Notes under the pieces: generated by a model
The model's input: only the letters and a program-made list of their open reading frames with translations
What the model was told of the DNA's origin: nothing
The model's database searches: none
Source of the DNA: Blastococcus sp. CT_GayMR16
Lineage (GTDB): Bacteria; Actinomycetota; Actinomycetes; Mycobacteriales; Geodermatophilaceae
Direction: 5' to 3'
Assembly: GCF_004570875.1 (NCBI RefSeq)
Contig: NZ_SPQK01000019.1
Location: forward strand, 1-64,000
Length of the DNA: 64,000 bases
Shown here: piece after piece, positions 33,221 through 42,046 of the stretch
Numbering within the stretch: the stretch's first letter is position 1
Layout: the number at the start of each line of letters is the position of its first letter
Program-made: the position numbers and the translations under genes

Positions 33221-35757
33221 CGGACCGGCACCTTCGGGAGAGCGATCAGCGGCAGGGACGGCCGGAACTGGCCGGCAGTGGCCGGCTCCTTCGCGTCCTG
33301 GCCCCACGGGTCGGTGTAGGCGTCGATCGAGCGCTGGATGCCCTCGTCGAGGTCGGCGACGATGCCCTCGCTGTCCTCCAGGAGCACCTGCTGGATCTTC
33401 TCCAGGCCGAGGCGGGGGACGAAGTCGTACGTGCGCTCCAGCCAGTTGGCGTTCTCCCGGTAGTACTGCATGAAGCGCCCGGTGAGCGTGAGCACCTCCT
33501 CCGTCGAGGAGACCGTGGCCAGCAGGTCGCCCTTGCGCACCGACGCCCCGGCCGCCCCGCCGACGTAGACCTCCCACCTGCCGTTGCCGATGGCCACGAC
33601 CCCGACGTCCTTCACGTAGGCCTCGGCGCAGTTGCGCGGGCACCCCACCACGGCGAGCTTCATCTTCGCGGGACTCTCGATGCCCTGGAACCTGGTCTCG
33701 AGGTCGATGCCGAGCTGCGTGGAATCCCCCAGCCCGAACCGGCAGAAGTCGGACCCGACGCAGGTCTTCACCGTGCGGAAGCTCTTGCCGTAGGCGTACC
33801 CCGACGGCATCCCGAGGTCGTCCCACATGGCCGGCAGGTCCTCCTTGCGGACGCCGAGCAGGTCGATCCGCTGGCCGCCGGTGATCTTCACCATCGGCAC
33901 CTCGTACTTCTCGGCGACGTCGGCGATCTTGCGCAGTTGCGCCGGCGTCGTCACGCCGCCCTTCATCTGCGGGACGACGGAGAAGGTGCCGTCGCGCTGG
34001 ATGTTGGCGTGGACGCGGTCGTTGATGAACTCGCCGTCCTTCTCGGGGATGACGTCGTGGCCCCAGAGCATCTTCAGCAGCGACGTCAGGCCCATCTTCG
34101 ACTTGGCGTCGTCCTGACCGCCCGGGGCGAGGGCCGCGAAGACGGCGGAGACGCTGCGCAGGTCCTGCTCGCGGATGGCGGCCATGAGCTCCGGCTTGGC
34201 CATCGGGATGCCGGGCACGTACCAGGACGCCGACGGGTCCTCGACCAGTTCCCCGTCGGCCGCCCACTCGACGATCTGCTTGACCAGCGACTTGCAGGAG
34301 CCGCAGCCTTTGCCGGCCCGCGTGCGGTCCATGACCTCGCCGACGCTGCCGCAGCCCCCGGCGACCGCGCCGCAGATGTCGCCCTTCGACACCCCGTTGC
34401 AGTTGCAGACCTGCGAGTCGGCGGGCATCTCGGCGACGCCGACCTCCTCGGCGCCGTCGGAGAGGTCGACCAGCAACCGGATGCGCTCCTCCGGCAGCGG
34501 CGCGCCGCGGTCGAAGGCCTGCGTCAGGAAGGCGACCTTCCGGGTGTCGCCGAGCAGGGTCGCGCCGACCAGCTTGTCGTCCCGGATCACCACCGAGAGG
34601 TGCACGCCGCGCTTGGGCTCGGAGATCACCAGGAACTCGTCGTCGTCCCGTTCCGGGGTGTTGATGCCCATGACTGCGACGTCGACGCCGGCCACCTTGA
34701 GTTTCGTCGCCGTCCGGCTGCCGTGGTACTCGGCCGTGGGGTCAGTGCCGGTGAGCACGTCGGCAAGGACGACGGCGTGCTCCCAGGCGGGCGCGACCAG
34801 GCCGTAGACCTCGCCGCGGTGCTGGGCGCACTCGCCGATCGCGTAGATGTCGGGATCGTCGGTGCGCAGCTGGTCGTCGACGACGATGCCCCGCTCCACC
34901 TCCAGCCCCGATCGGACGCCGATGTCGGTGTTCGGCCGCACGCCGGCAGCGACGACGAGCAGGTCGGCCTCGAGCTGCCGGCCGTCGGCCAGGCCCACGC
35001 CGCGCACGCGGTCGCCGCCGATCACCTCGGTGGCGAAGACGTCCAGGTGGACGGCGATGCCGAGGGACTCGACGCTCTTCTTGAGGATCGCCCCCGCCTC
35101 GGCGTCCAGCTGCACGTTCATCAGGTACGGCGCGGCATGCACCAGCTCGACCTGCAGGCCGTGACCCTGCAGGGCCCGCGCGGCCTCGAGGCCGAGGAGT
35201 CCGCCGCCCATCACGACCGCGCGCCGGCAGGAGCCCGTCGCTGCCAGCATCGCCCGCGTCTCGTCGATGGTCCGGAAGCCGTAGACGCCCGGCAGCAGGC
35301 CGCCGTCGTCGGCGCGGACGCCCTTCATCGGCGGGACGAAGGAGTAGCTGCCGGTGGCGAGCACCAGGTGGTCGTAGGGGGTCGCGGTGCCGTCGGCGGC
35401 GTAGACGAGCTTCGCCGCGGTGTCGATCCGGTCGGCGCGGACGCCGGCCCGCAGGCTCACGCCGTTGTCGGCGTACCAGTCGTGGCTGTTGAGGACGATG
35501 TCGTCCTCGTGCTCCTCGCCGGCCAGCACCGGCGACAGCATGATCCGGTTGTAGTTGCCGTGCGGCTCGTCGCCGAAGACGGTGATCCGGAACTGCTCGC
35601 CTCCCCCGCGCTCCAGCACCTCTTCGACGAAGCGGGCCCCGGCCATGCCGTTGCCGACCACGACGAGGCGGGACCGGGTGTCGAACTCGTCGTCCCCCAG
35701 GCTGATGGCCGTGAGGCCTTCGGGGCGGCCACCGAGGACTGGGTGGGTCCCGACCAT
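33217..35757 (-). CDS. nirB: nitrite reductase large subunit
   Basis: NirB reduces nitrite to ammonium with NADH using FAD, siroheme and a 4Fe-4S cluster. The 846-residue protein has an N-terminal FAD/NAD oxidoreductase half (VVVGNGMAGARFVEE; GGGLLGLEAARAL). The BFD-like [2Fe-2S] domain has CNCNGVSKGDI and GKGCGSCKSLV. The siroheme/4Fe-4S half has TCVGSDFCRFG and GCPRNCAEA, the four cluster cysteines. Of two nearby ATGs I choose 35757 because GGAGGT lies 6 nt before it. The other, at 35763, directly abuts that sequence and overlaps the nitrate reductase stop. Confidence 0.96.
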   Translation of the reverse strand: MVGTHPVLGGRPEGLTAISLGDDEFDTRSRLVVVGNGMAGARFVEEVLERGGGEQFRITVFGDEPHGNYNRIMLSPVLAGEEHEDDIVLNSHDWYADNGVSLRAGVRADRIDTAAKLVYAADGTATPYDHLVLATGSYSFVPPMKGVRADDGGLLPGVYGFRTIDETRAMLAATGSCRRAVVMGGGLLGLEAARALQGHGLQVELVHAAPYLMNVQLDAEAGAILKKSVESLGIAVHLDVFATEVIGGDRVRGVGLADGRQLEADLLVVAAGVRPNTDIGVRSGLEVERGIVVDDQLRTDDPDIYAIGECAQHRGEVYGLVAPAWEHAVVLADVLTGTDPTAEYHGSRTATKLKVAGVDVAVMGINTPERDDDEFLVISEPKRGVHLSVVIRDDKLVGATLLGDTRKVAFLTQAFDRGAPLPEERIRLLVDLSDGAEEVGVAEMPADSQVCNCNGVSKGDICGAVAGGCGSVGEVMDRTRAGKGCGSCKSLVKQIVEWAADGELVEDPSASWYVPGIPMAKPELMAAIREQDLRSVSAVFAALAPGGQDDAKSKMGLTSLLKMLWGHDVIPEKDGEFINDRVHANIQRDGTFSVVPQMKGGVTTPAQLRKIADVAEKYEVPMVKITGGQRIDLLGVRKEDLPAMWDDLGMPSGYAYGKSFRTVKTCVGSDFCRFGLGDSTQLGIDLETRFQGIESPAKMKLAVVGCPRNCAEAYVKDVGVVAIGNGRWEVYVGGAAGASVRKGDLLATVSSTEEVLTLTGRFMQYYRENANWLERTYDFVPRLGLEKIQQVLLEDSEGIVADLDEGIQRSIDAYTDPWGQDAKEPATAGQFRPSLPLIALPKVPVR

Positions 35758-35759
35758 GG

Positions 35760-36107
35760 TCATACCTCCACCAGCCCGAGGTCGATCACGATCTCGCCGG
35801 TGACGCCCTCGGGCGCGGCGGCGTGCAGCTCCACCACGGTGCCGCCGGTCAGGTCCTCGACCACCCGGAGCGGGACGTGGACGTCGCTCTTGGCGCCGAT
35901 CGGGAACCAGCGCATCGGCTCGCCGTCGCGCAGCAGCAGGACGTAGATCAGTTCGCCGGTGGAGTTGCCGCCGCGGAAGTACAGCGCCTGGGCCGACAGG
36001 CCGTTCGGCACCGTGTACTTCAGGGCCGGGTCGATCGGGCCGGGCTTGGACAGGCCCTCCCCGGTGATCGGAAAGACGCCTTGCAGGAACCGTGGGCTGC
36101 TCTTCAC
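35760..36107 (-). other. possible internal gene: C-terminal module of the nitrate reductase with its own start
   Basis: Within the nitrate reductase frame a GTG at 36107 is preceded by AGGAG at 36119-36115, a 7-nt spacing, inside the Pro-rich linker. Initiation there would give a free protein of 115 residues beginning VKSSPRFLQG. It contains VPNGLSAQALYFRGGNSTG, MRWFPIGAKSDVHVPLRV and EIVIDLGLVEV. I do not recognise the domain. Either two genes became fused by loss of the first stop codon, or the gene makes both a long and a short product. Confidence 0.5.
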
Positions 36108-38348
36108 GAGGGTGCTCCTCTTCCGGGACGGGCTGCGGGGTTCGGGGGCGGTCGGTTGCTGGTGTGCCGTCGGCTGGGGCTGGGTGGCGGCGGCGGGCGG
36201 GGCGATCAGTTCGGCGGGCCCGTCGACGCGGGCGACGGCGACCGCGCAGACCTTGAAGGCGGGCATCTTGCTGACCGGGTCCAGCGCGTCGGCGTCGGTC
36301 AGCGCGTTGGCGCTCGAACCGCCACCCCAGTGGAACGGGGCGAAGACGACGTCGGGCCGGATGGCGTCGGTGATCAGCGCGTGGAATCGGGCCCGGCCGC
36401 GGCGGGTGGTCAGCTCGACGACGTCGTCGGCGCCGATGCCCAGCCGACGGGCGAGGTCGGGGTGCATCTCCGCCCTGGCAGTGGGCGCGACCAGCTGGAG
36501 GCTGCGGGTGCGCCGGGTCTGGGTGCCCGACTGGTACTGGGCGAGGATCCGGCCGGTGGTGAGCACGTACGGGTAGTCGGCGTCGGGTCGCTCGTGGACG
36601 TCGACGTGCTCGACGCGGAGGAACCGGGCCCGGCCGTCGGGGGTGGCGAATCGGTCGGCGAACAGCCGCGGCGTCCCGGGGTGGTCGGTCGACGGGCACG
36701 GCCAGAAGACGCCCTGCTCGTCGTCGATCCGTCGGTAGCTGATGCCGGAATAGTCGGCGGCACCCCCGGCACTGGCCCGGCGGAGCTCCTCGAAGACGGT
36801 CTCGGCGTCGCCGCTGAAGTGCTTCCCGGCACCCAGCCGCTCGGCGAGCGTCGCCAGGAGCTGAAGGTCGTCGGGGACGGCCGCCGGCGGGTCCAGCGCA
36901 CGCCGGCGGCGGATGACCCGGCCCTCGACGTTGGTCATCGTGCCGTCCTCCTCCGCCCACATGGCGCTGGGCAGGACGACGTCGGCGAGCTCGGCGGTCT
37001 CGGAGAGGAAGAAGTCGCTGACGGCGAGGAAGTCCAGATCGCCGAGCCGGCTGATCACCCGGCGGGCGTCCGGCGCGCTCACCGCCACGTTGGAGGCCAG
37101 CACCAGCAGGGTTCGGACGCCCCCGTCAGTGCCGAGGGCGTCGAGCAGTTCGAAGGCCGACTTCCCCGGCATGGGCAGGTCGTCGGGGTCGATCCCCCAG
37201 ACCGCGGCGACGTGCGCGCGGGCCGCGGGGTCCTTCAGCGAACGGTAGCCGGGCAGCTGGTCGGCCTTCTGCCCGTGCTCGCGACCGCCCTGGCCGTTGC
37301 CCTGCCCGGTGACCGTGCCCCAGCCGCTGCCGGGACGGCCGGGCAGACCCAGCGCGAGGGCGAGGTTGATCCAGGCCTGCGCCGTGTCGGTGCCGTTGCG
37401 GTGCTGCTCCGCGCCGCGGGCGGTGAGGATGATCGCCTTCTCGGCGCGGGCCAGGGCGAACACGGTGCGCCGCTGAGCCTCGACGGGTACGCCGGTCAGC
37501 CGCTCCACCCGGTCCGGCCAGTAGGCGCCGACCCCGGCGCGGACGTCGTCGAAGCCGGTGGTCCGCTCCCCGACGTACTCCTCGTCGACCAGCCCTTCGG
37601 ACAGGGCGATGTGCAGCAGGCCGTTCGCCAGCGCGAGGTCGGTACCCGGCAGCGGCTGCAGGTGCAGGGCGGCGTTGCGGGCGGTGGCGGTGCGCCGCGG
37701 GTCGACGACGAAGTGCTGGGCGCCCTTCTCCCGGCCGGTGTCGAAGTACTGCATCGCCGGCGGCATCGTGTCGGCCGGGTTGCTGCCCACGAGGACGACG
37801 ACGTCGGCCTCGGCGATGTCGCTCAGCGGGAACGGCATGCCGCGGTCGAGGCCGAACGCGCGGTTCGCCGCCCCTGCCGCCGAGGACATGCAGAACCGGC
37901 CGTTGTAGTCGATGGCGCTGGTGCGCAGGGCGACGCGGGCGAACTTTCCGAACTGGTAGGCCTGCTCGTTGGTCAGCGACCCCCCGCCGAAGCAGCCGAC
38001 CGCGTCGCGTCCGTGCGTGGCCTGGGTGCGCCCGATCGCCGCGACCAGTTGGCCGAGGGCGTCGTCCCAGGTGGTCTCGACGAGCGGGCTGGTGCGGTCG
38101 CCGGGCGTCGCGCGGACCAGCGGACGCAGCAACCGCTCGGGGTGGTCGAGCAGCTCGGTGGACGACCAGCCCTTGGAGCAGAGGCCGCCCTTGTTGGTCG
38201 GGAAGTCGGCCGGCACGAGGGTCGCCGGGCGGTCGCCGGCGGTCACGTTCATGCCGCACTGCAGCGAGCAGTAGGGGCAGTGGGTCAGCGTCGTCCGCGC
38301 CGTCCCGAGCCCGCGGGCGGCGGACTGCGGGGAGGCGGCGGCGGGCAT
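35760..38348 (-). CDS. nasA: assimilatory nitrate reductase catalytic subunit with an extra C-terminal domain
   Basis: This molybdopterin enzyme reduces nitrate to nitrite (also called NasC or NarB). The 862-residue protein has the N-terminal 4Fe-4S motif CPYCSLQCGMNV...GGLCSKGW. The Mo-bisMGD domains include YNGRFCMSSA and VVLVGSNPADTMPP, and the MopB C-terminal domain ends near PAFKVCAVAVARV. A Pro/Thr/Gln linker follows, then a 113-residue beta-rich domain (750-862) that is not part of standard NasA. That last domain has its own possible ribosome-binding site and GTG. The gene leads the run to nirBD, with an ATGA junction to nirB. Confidence 0.93.
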   Translation of the reverse strand: MPAAASPQSAARGLGTARTTLTHCPYCSLQCGMNVTAGDRPATLVPADFPTNKGGLCSKGWSSTELLDHPERLLRPLVRATPGDRTSPLVETTWDDALGQLVAAIGRTQATHGRDAVGCFGGGSLTNEQAYQFGKFARVALRTSAIDYNGRFCMSSAAGAANRAFGLDRGMPFPLSDIAEADVVVLVGSNPADTMPPAMQYFDTGREKGAQHFVVDPRRTATARNAALHLQPLPGTDLALANGLLHIALSEGLVDEEYVGERTTGFDDVRAGVGAYWPDRVERLTGVPVEAQRRTVFALARAEKAIILTARGAEQHRNGTDTAQAWINLALALGLPGRPGSGWGTVTGQGNGQGGREHGQKADQLPGYRSLKDPAARAHVAAVWGIDPDDLPMPGKSAFELLDALGTDGGVRTLLVLASNVAVSAPDARRVISRLGDLDFLAVSDFFLSETAELADVVLPSAMWAEEDGTMTNVEGRVIRRRRALDPPAAVPDDLQLLATLAERLGAGKHFSGDAETVFEELRRASAGGAADYSGISYRRIDDEQGVFWPCPSTDHPGTPRLFADRFATPDGRARFLRVEHVDVHERPDADYPYVLTTGRILAQYQSGTQTRRTRSLQLVAPTARAEMHPDLARRLGIGADDVVELTTRRGRARFHALITDAIRPDVVFAPFHWGGGSSANALTDADALDPVSKMPAFKVCAVAVARVDGPAELIAPPAAATQPQPTAHQQPTAPEPRSPSRKRSTLVKSSPRFLQGVFPITGEGLSKPGPIDPALKYTVPNGLSAQALYFRGGNSTGELIYVLLLRDGEPMRWFPIGAKSDVHVPLRVVEDLTGGTVVELHAAAPEGVTGEIVIDLGLVEV

Positions 38349-38370
38349 GCGTCGAGGGTCTGTCGCTGTC

Positions 38371-38408
38371 GTTTCCGCATCGCCACCCTGGCGTCAACGC
38401 TGCGTTCC
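38371..38408 (-). promoter_or_regulatory. candidate GlnR box upstream of the nitrate reductase
   Basis: On the plus strand GTTTC (38371), GCCAC (38382), GTCAA (38393) and GTTCC (38404) follow each other at exact 11-bp steps, the geometry of the GlnR box. The first block is perfect, two are close and one is poor. The site begins 23 bp upstream of the start codon, as at narK. Confidence 0.45.
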
Positions 38409-38502
38409 GTCGTCCTCACAAGAGGGCACCCGACGATGTGCAGACACCTCCGCGCAGTATGTGAACGACGTGAGCGGGGCTGCCGTACCGAAGGAGTGGG
38501 CC

Positions 38503-39297
38503 ATGACTGCACCGGACGAGGACGCCGACCCCGACAGCCCCGAAGGCCGCGGTGGGGCCGCCAGCGTGATCCCGGCCGCGCCGGCCGGCTCGGGTCGCAG
38601 CGGCCTGGACCGACGGCGGATCCTGGGCGCAGCCATCGAGTTCATCGACGGGCAGGGCCTCAATGCCCTGACCATGCGCCGGCTCGGCGCCTACCTCGGC
38701 GTCGAGGGAATGGCCCTCTACCGGTACGTGCCCGGTCGGGAGAACCTCCTGGACGGCGTGGTCGAGTCCGTCATCGACGAGCTCTATGGCGATCCCGACG
38801 TCCACCTGGCCGCCTCCCACGGCTGGCAGGACTATCTCCAGCGCCTGGCGCACGGGGTGCGCAGGATCGCCCTCGCCCATCCCGAGGTCTTCCCTCTCGT
38901 GGCCACCCGCCCGCCCGCGGCACCGTGGGTCCGGCCGCCGCTGCGCAGCCTCCGCTGGGTGGAGTCGTTCCTCGACGCCCTGATCGACACCGGATTCACC
39001 GAGGAGTCCGCCGTCGCGGCGTACCGGGCCTACTCCAGCTTCCTGCTCGGCCATCTCCTGCTCGAGGTGTCGCAGAAGGGCGTGAAGATCAGCCCCGAGG
39101 ACCACCCGGAGGGGGTGCCGGAGGCAGCGGCGGACACCGACCTCAGCGAGTACCCGACGGTCGTCCGCCTGGAGCCGCTGCTCTCCCTGGACGAGTCGGC
39201 GGCCGAGTTCGAGGAGGCGCTGGAGAACCTCCTCGGCCGGCTGGAGGTCGTCCTCCGGGAAGGCCGCACGCCCCGCCGCGGTGACCGGCGCACCTGA
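38503..39297 (+). CDS. TetR-family regulator (TetR_C_1 type)
   Basis: The 264-residue protein has a disordered acidic N-terminus of about 35 residues. The helix-turn-helix contains LNALTMRRLGAYLGVEGMALYRYV. The C-terminal domain, with LAHPEVFPLVATRPP and YRAYSSFLLGHLL, resembles that of the tetracycline-repressor subclass. AAGGAG precedes the ATG. The gene is divergent from the nitrate reductase and runs toward a PRC/DUF2382 gene. Whether it controls either is not known. Confidence 0.9.
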   Translation: MTAPDEDADPDSPEGRGGAASVIPAAPAGSGRSGLDRRRILGAAIEFIDGQGLNALTMRRLGAYLGVEGMALYRYVPGRENLLDGVVESVIDELYGDPDVHLAASHGWQDYLQRLAHGVRRIALAHPEVFPLVATRPPAAPWVRPPLRSLRWVESFLDALIDTGFTEESAVAAYRAYSSFLLGHLLLEVSQKGVKISPEDHPEGVPEAAADTDLSEYPTVVRLEPLLSLDESAAEFEEALENLLGRLEVVLREGRTPRRGDRRT

Positions 39298-39322
39298 CCG
39301 GCACGCCACGCGGGCGGTTCCG

Positions 39323-39335
39323 TTTACAACGTAAA
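39323..39335. promoter_or_regulatory. short palindrome upstream of the PRC/DUF2382 gene
   Basis: TTTAC-AAC-GTAAA is a perfect inverted repeat in an otherwise GC-rich spacer, about 90 bp before the downstream start. It could be an operator of the adjacent TetR-type regulator, or part of the promoter region. Confidence 0.4.
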
Positions 39336-39423
39336 GCTCCGGGCATGGTCCCTGGCGACCTTCGGTCGGCGGCACGCGCCGCGAAGGCCCCCCGACCGTT
39401 CAGCCATACCCACGAGGAGCGCA

Positions 39424-40185
39424 ATGATCACCGAACAGCAGCTCAGCACAGTCATCGGCAGCACCGCCGTCGGCACCGACGGCAAGCTGGGCACCGTCGG
39501 CGAGGTGTACCTCGACGACGAGACCGGCCGCCCGGAGTGGGCCACGGTCCGCACCGGCCTCTTCGGCACCAAGGAGGCGTTCGTCCCCCTGGCGGACGCG
39601 GACCTGTCCGGAGCCGACCTCCGCGTCCCGTACGACAAGGACAAGGTCAAGAGCGCTCCGCACATCGAGTCCGAGGGGCACCTCTCCCCCACTGAGGAGG
39701 AGGAGCTCTACCGCTACTACGGCATCGGGTCCGCCGGGACCAGCGCCCCGGTCGCCGAGACGACGTCCCGTGGCACCGTCGGGCACGACACCTCCGGCCC
39801 CACCACCGACGACGCCATGACCCGCTCCGAGGAGCAGCTGCACGTCGGCACCCAGCGCGTCGAGGCCGGCCGCGCCCGGCTGCGCAAGTACGTCGTCACC
39901 GAGAACGTGACGCAGACCGTCCCGGTCTCCCACGAGGAGGTCCGGCTGGAGCGCGAGCCGATCACCGACGCCAACGTCGGGGACGCCCTCGCCGGCCCGG
40001 CCATCTCCGAGGAGGAGCACGAGGTCGTCCTGCACGCCGAGCGCCCCGTCGTCGCCAAGGAGGCCGTGCCGGTCGAGCGCGTGCGCCTGGACACGCAGAC
40101 GGTGACCGAGCAGCAGACGGTGAACGAGACCGTGCGCAAGGAGCAGATCGAGCTCGACGCCGACGCAGACGTCCGCCGCTCCTGA
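39424..40185 (+). CDS. PRC-barrel and DUF2382 (YsnF-like) protein
   Basis: The 253-residue acidic, soluble protein has an N-terminal PRC-barrel (about 1-100: IGSTAVGTDGKLGTVGEVYLDDETG). A Gly/Thr/Ser-rich linker follows, then a DUF2382 domain (about 135-245: LRKYVVTENVTQTVPVSHEEV, RPVVAKEAVPVERVRL). This family is associated with general stress in soil actinobacteria; the molecular role is unknown. AGGAGC lies before the ATG, and a strong terminator follows the stop. Confidence 0.92.
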   Translation: MITEQQLSTVIGSTAVGTDGKLGTVGEVYLDDETGRPEWATVRTGLFGTKEAFVPLADADLSGADLRVPYDKDKVKSAPHIESEGHLSPTEEEELYRYYGIGSAGTSAPVAETTSRGTVGHDTSGPTTDDAMTRSEEQLHVGTQRVEAGRARLRKYVVTENVTQTVPVSHEEVRLEREPITDANVGDALAGPAISEEEHEVVLHAERPVVAKEAVPVERVRLDTQTVTEQQTVNETVRKEQIELDADADVRRS

Positions 40186-40190
40186 TCGTC

Positions 40191-40234
40191 CCGGCGCGGT
40201 CGGGCGGGCGACGCGTCCCGCCCGACCGCGCCGG
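40191..40234 (+). terminator. terminator after the PRC/DUF2382 gene
   Basis: A perfect 18-bp stem is formed by 40191-40208 (CCGGCGCGGTCGGGCGGG) and 40217-40234 around an 8-nt loop, starting 5 bp after the stop codon. No T-run follows. Confidence 0.75.
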
Positions 40235-40290
40235 CGCACTCCACATCCCATCCGCCGGGCAGCGATGTCCGGCGACTCCCGAGGAGCCTC

Positions 40291-40893
40291 ATGTCCACGT
40301 TCGACTCCGCCCAGAGCGAGGGTGCCCACTCGACGAAGGGGGCGGCCCGCGACGCGGTCGACGCCCAGCGATCCCGCTACGGCGGCATCAAGTGGGGAGC
40401 GGCCTTCTTCGGCTGGCTCTCCGCGAACGGCCTGGCCGTGCTGCTGGTTGCCCTGCTGAGTGCCGCCGGCGTGGCCATCGGCCTCACCCAGGGCATTCCC
40501 AGCGCCGATGCGGCCACCGATGACGCCACCACGATCGGCGTCGTCGGAGGCATCGTCCTCCTGGTGATCCTGTTCCTGGCCTACCTCGCCGGCGGCTACG
40601 TGGCCGGCCGGATGGCCCGCTTCGACGGTGCCCGGCAGGGGGTCGCCGTCTGGGTGATCGGACTGCTCGTCGTCCTGGCGCTCGCGGTGGCCGGTCTGGT
40701 GTTCGGCTCGCAGTACAACGTGCTGCAGCAGCTCAACCTCCCCCGCATCCCGATCGACGAGGGCACCGCGACGACCGGCGGCATCATCGCGCTGGTCGCC
40801 GTCCTCCTGGTCACGCTGCTGGGCGCGATCCTCGGCGGCAAGCTCGGGGACCGCTACCACCGCAAGGTCGACCGCGCCGGCTTCGACGTCTGA
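40291..40893 (+). CDS. four-helix membrane protein, hypothetical
   Basis: The 200-residue protein has a polar N-terminus of about 33 residues and four hydrophobic segments (around 38-65, 82-108, 115-140 and 158-183). The cytoplasmic tail, GDRYHRKVDRAGFDV, is basic. Glycine-rich loops such as YLAGGYVAGRMARFDGARQG are typical of small actinobacterial membrane proteins found beside PRC-barrel stress proteins. AGGAG precedes the ATG. Function is unknown. Confidence 0.82.
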   Translation: MSTFDSAQSEGAHSTKGAARDAVDAQRSRYGGIKWGAAFFGWLSANGLAVLLVALLSAAGVAIGLTQGIPSADAATDDATTIGVVGGIVLLVILFLAYLAGGYVAGRMARFDGARQGVAVWVIGLLVVLALAVAGLVFGSQYNVLQQLNLPRIPIDEGTATTGGIIALVAVLLVTLLGAILGGKLGDRYHRKVDRAGFDV

Positions 40894-40907
40894 CGCAGGA
40901 CCCCAGC

Positions 40908-40940
40908 ACGGGGGGCCGTCCCTCGGGGGCGGCCCCCCGT
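40908..40940 (+). terminator. terminator after the four-helix membrane protein
   Basis: ACGGGGGGCCG (40908-40918) pairs perfectly with CGGCCCCCCGT (40930-40940) around an 11-nt loop, 15 bp after the stop codon. The loop itself contains CCTCGGGGG and may add to the fold. Confidence 0.75.
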
Positions 40941-40957
40941 CGTGGTCGAATGCCGGG

Positions 40958-41608
40958 GTGACTCCCCCGGGCCCGACCGTGCGGAGGGTCGACGACCCGG
41001 ACGAAGAGGCACCCGACGTCCGGCTCGCCGAGCAGCGCGACGTGCCGCGGATCGCCGCCACCCTCACCATCGCGCTCGCCGACTCGCGCTGGACCCGCTG
41101 GGCCCTGCCCGACGACGGCCGGATGCAGCGCCTCACCCGCCTGAACGAGCTGGACGCCGGACACCGGGGCGTCGCCACACACACCGCCTGGGTCACCGAG
41201 GACGTCAGTGCGGTGGCTGTGTGGGAGCCGCCCGCGGGTACCGCTCCCCTGCCGGACGACGTCCGTGCCGCGCTGGCGCGCGAACTCCCGTACCTGGCCG
41301 CCGACCGGTGGGCCGCGGTTTCCGGGACCGCTGACCTGATCGCCGCCGCCCGCCCGGAGGCGCCGCACTGGTGGCTGGCGCACCTCGGCGTACGGCCGAC
41401 GGCGCGACGGCGCGGCCTGGCGGCGGCCGTGCTCGCACCGGTACTGGTGCGCTGCGACACCGAGGGCACGTTGGCCGCGGCCGCCGTCCACAGCTGGGCC
41501 AACGTGCGGTTCCTGCGGGGCTTCGGCTTCGAGGTCACCCTGACCGGCCGGACGACGGACGACGAGCTCCCGCTCTGGGTGCTGGTGCGGCAGCCTCAGC
41601 GCCGCTGA
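40958..41608 (+). CDS. GNAT-family N-acetyltransferase
   Basis: The 216-residue protein has a GNAT fold. The acetyl-CoA loop is LGVRPTARRRGLAAAVLAPVL, preceded by the strand HWWLAHLGV and followed by FLRGFGFEVT. The acceptor is unknown. It is isolated, starting from a GTG 18 bp after a strong terminator, so its promoter must overlap that hairpin or lie within it. Confidence 0.87.
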   Translation: MTPPGPTVRRVDDPDEEAPDVRLAEQRDVPRIAATLTIALADSRWTRWALPDDGRMQRLTRLNELDAGHRGVATHTAWVTEDVSAVAVWEPPAGTAPLPDDVRAALARELPYLAADRWAAVSGTADLIAAARPEAPHWWLAHLGVRPTARRRGLAAAVLAPVLVRCDTEGTLAAAAVHSWANVRFLRGFGFEVTLTGRTTDDELPLWVLVRQPQRR

Positions 41609-41704
41609 GATCTCTTCGCCGGCCCTGTCGATCCGGCCGGTAGCCGTTCGTACAGAGGGTGAGCAGCCGGTGGGAGAACCGGCGCAGACCCGAGGAGGAA
41701 CGAG

Positions 41705-42046
41705 ATGCCGCAGTACCTGCTCACGATCTACCAACCCGACGGCGATCCGCCCCCGCCCGAGGTGATGGGCCCGGTGATGGCCCAGCTGGACGCGCTGAAC
41801 CGGGAGATGCAGGAGGCCGGCGTGTGGGTCTTCGCGAACGGACTGCACCCCCCGGAGACCGCGACGGTGCTGCGGGTCGCGGGAGACGACGTCCTGCTCA
41901 CCGACGGCCCCTACGTGGAGGGCAAGGAGCACGTCGGCGGGTTCGACATCATCGAAGCGCGGGATCTCGACGCCGCCCTGCACTGGGGCCGCAAGCTCGC
42001 CCGGGTGCTCACGCCGCTGCCGATCGAGGTCCGGCCGTTCTACTGA
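41705..42046 (+). CDS. YCII/DGPF-domain protein
   Basis: The 113-residue protein has the YCII (DGPF) fold with [21 protein letters not shown], where the usual DGPF is DGPY. It begins [23 protein letters not shown] is well spaced before the ATG. The stop overlaps the start region of the next gene, an ECF42-like sigma factor. DGPF proteins and ECF42 factors form a known conserved pair in actinobacteria, so it probably belongs to that regulatory circuit. Confidence 0.9.
   Translation: MPQYLLTIYQPDGDPPPPEVMGPVMAQLDALNREMQEAGVWVFANGLHPPETATVLRVAGDDVLLTDGPYVEGKEHVGGFDIIEARDLDAALHWGRKLARVLTPLPIEVRPFY

Noticed and set aside
35823-39284. A very long open frame on the plus strand, opposite the nitrate reductase and its promoter
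   Set aside because: It is antisense to well-supported genes, its product is Val/Gly/Arg/Asp-rich low-complexity text typical of GC-rich shadow frames, and it carries no family motif.
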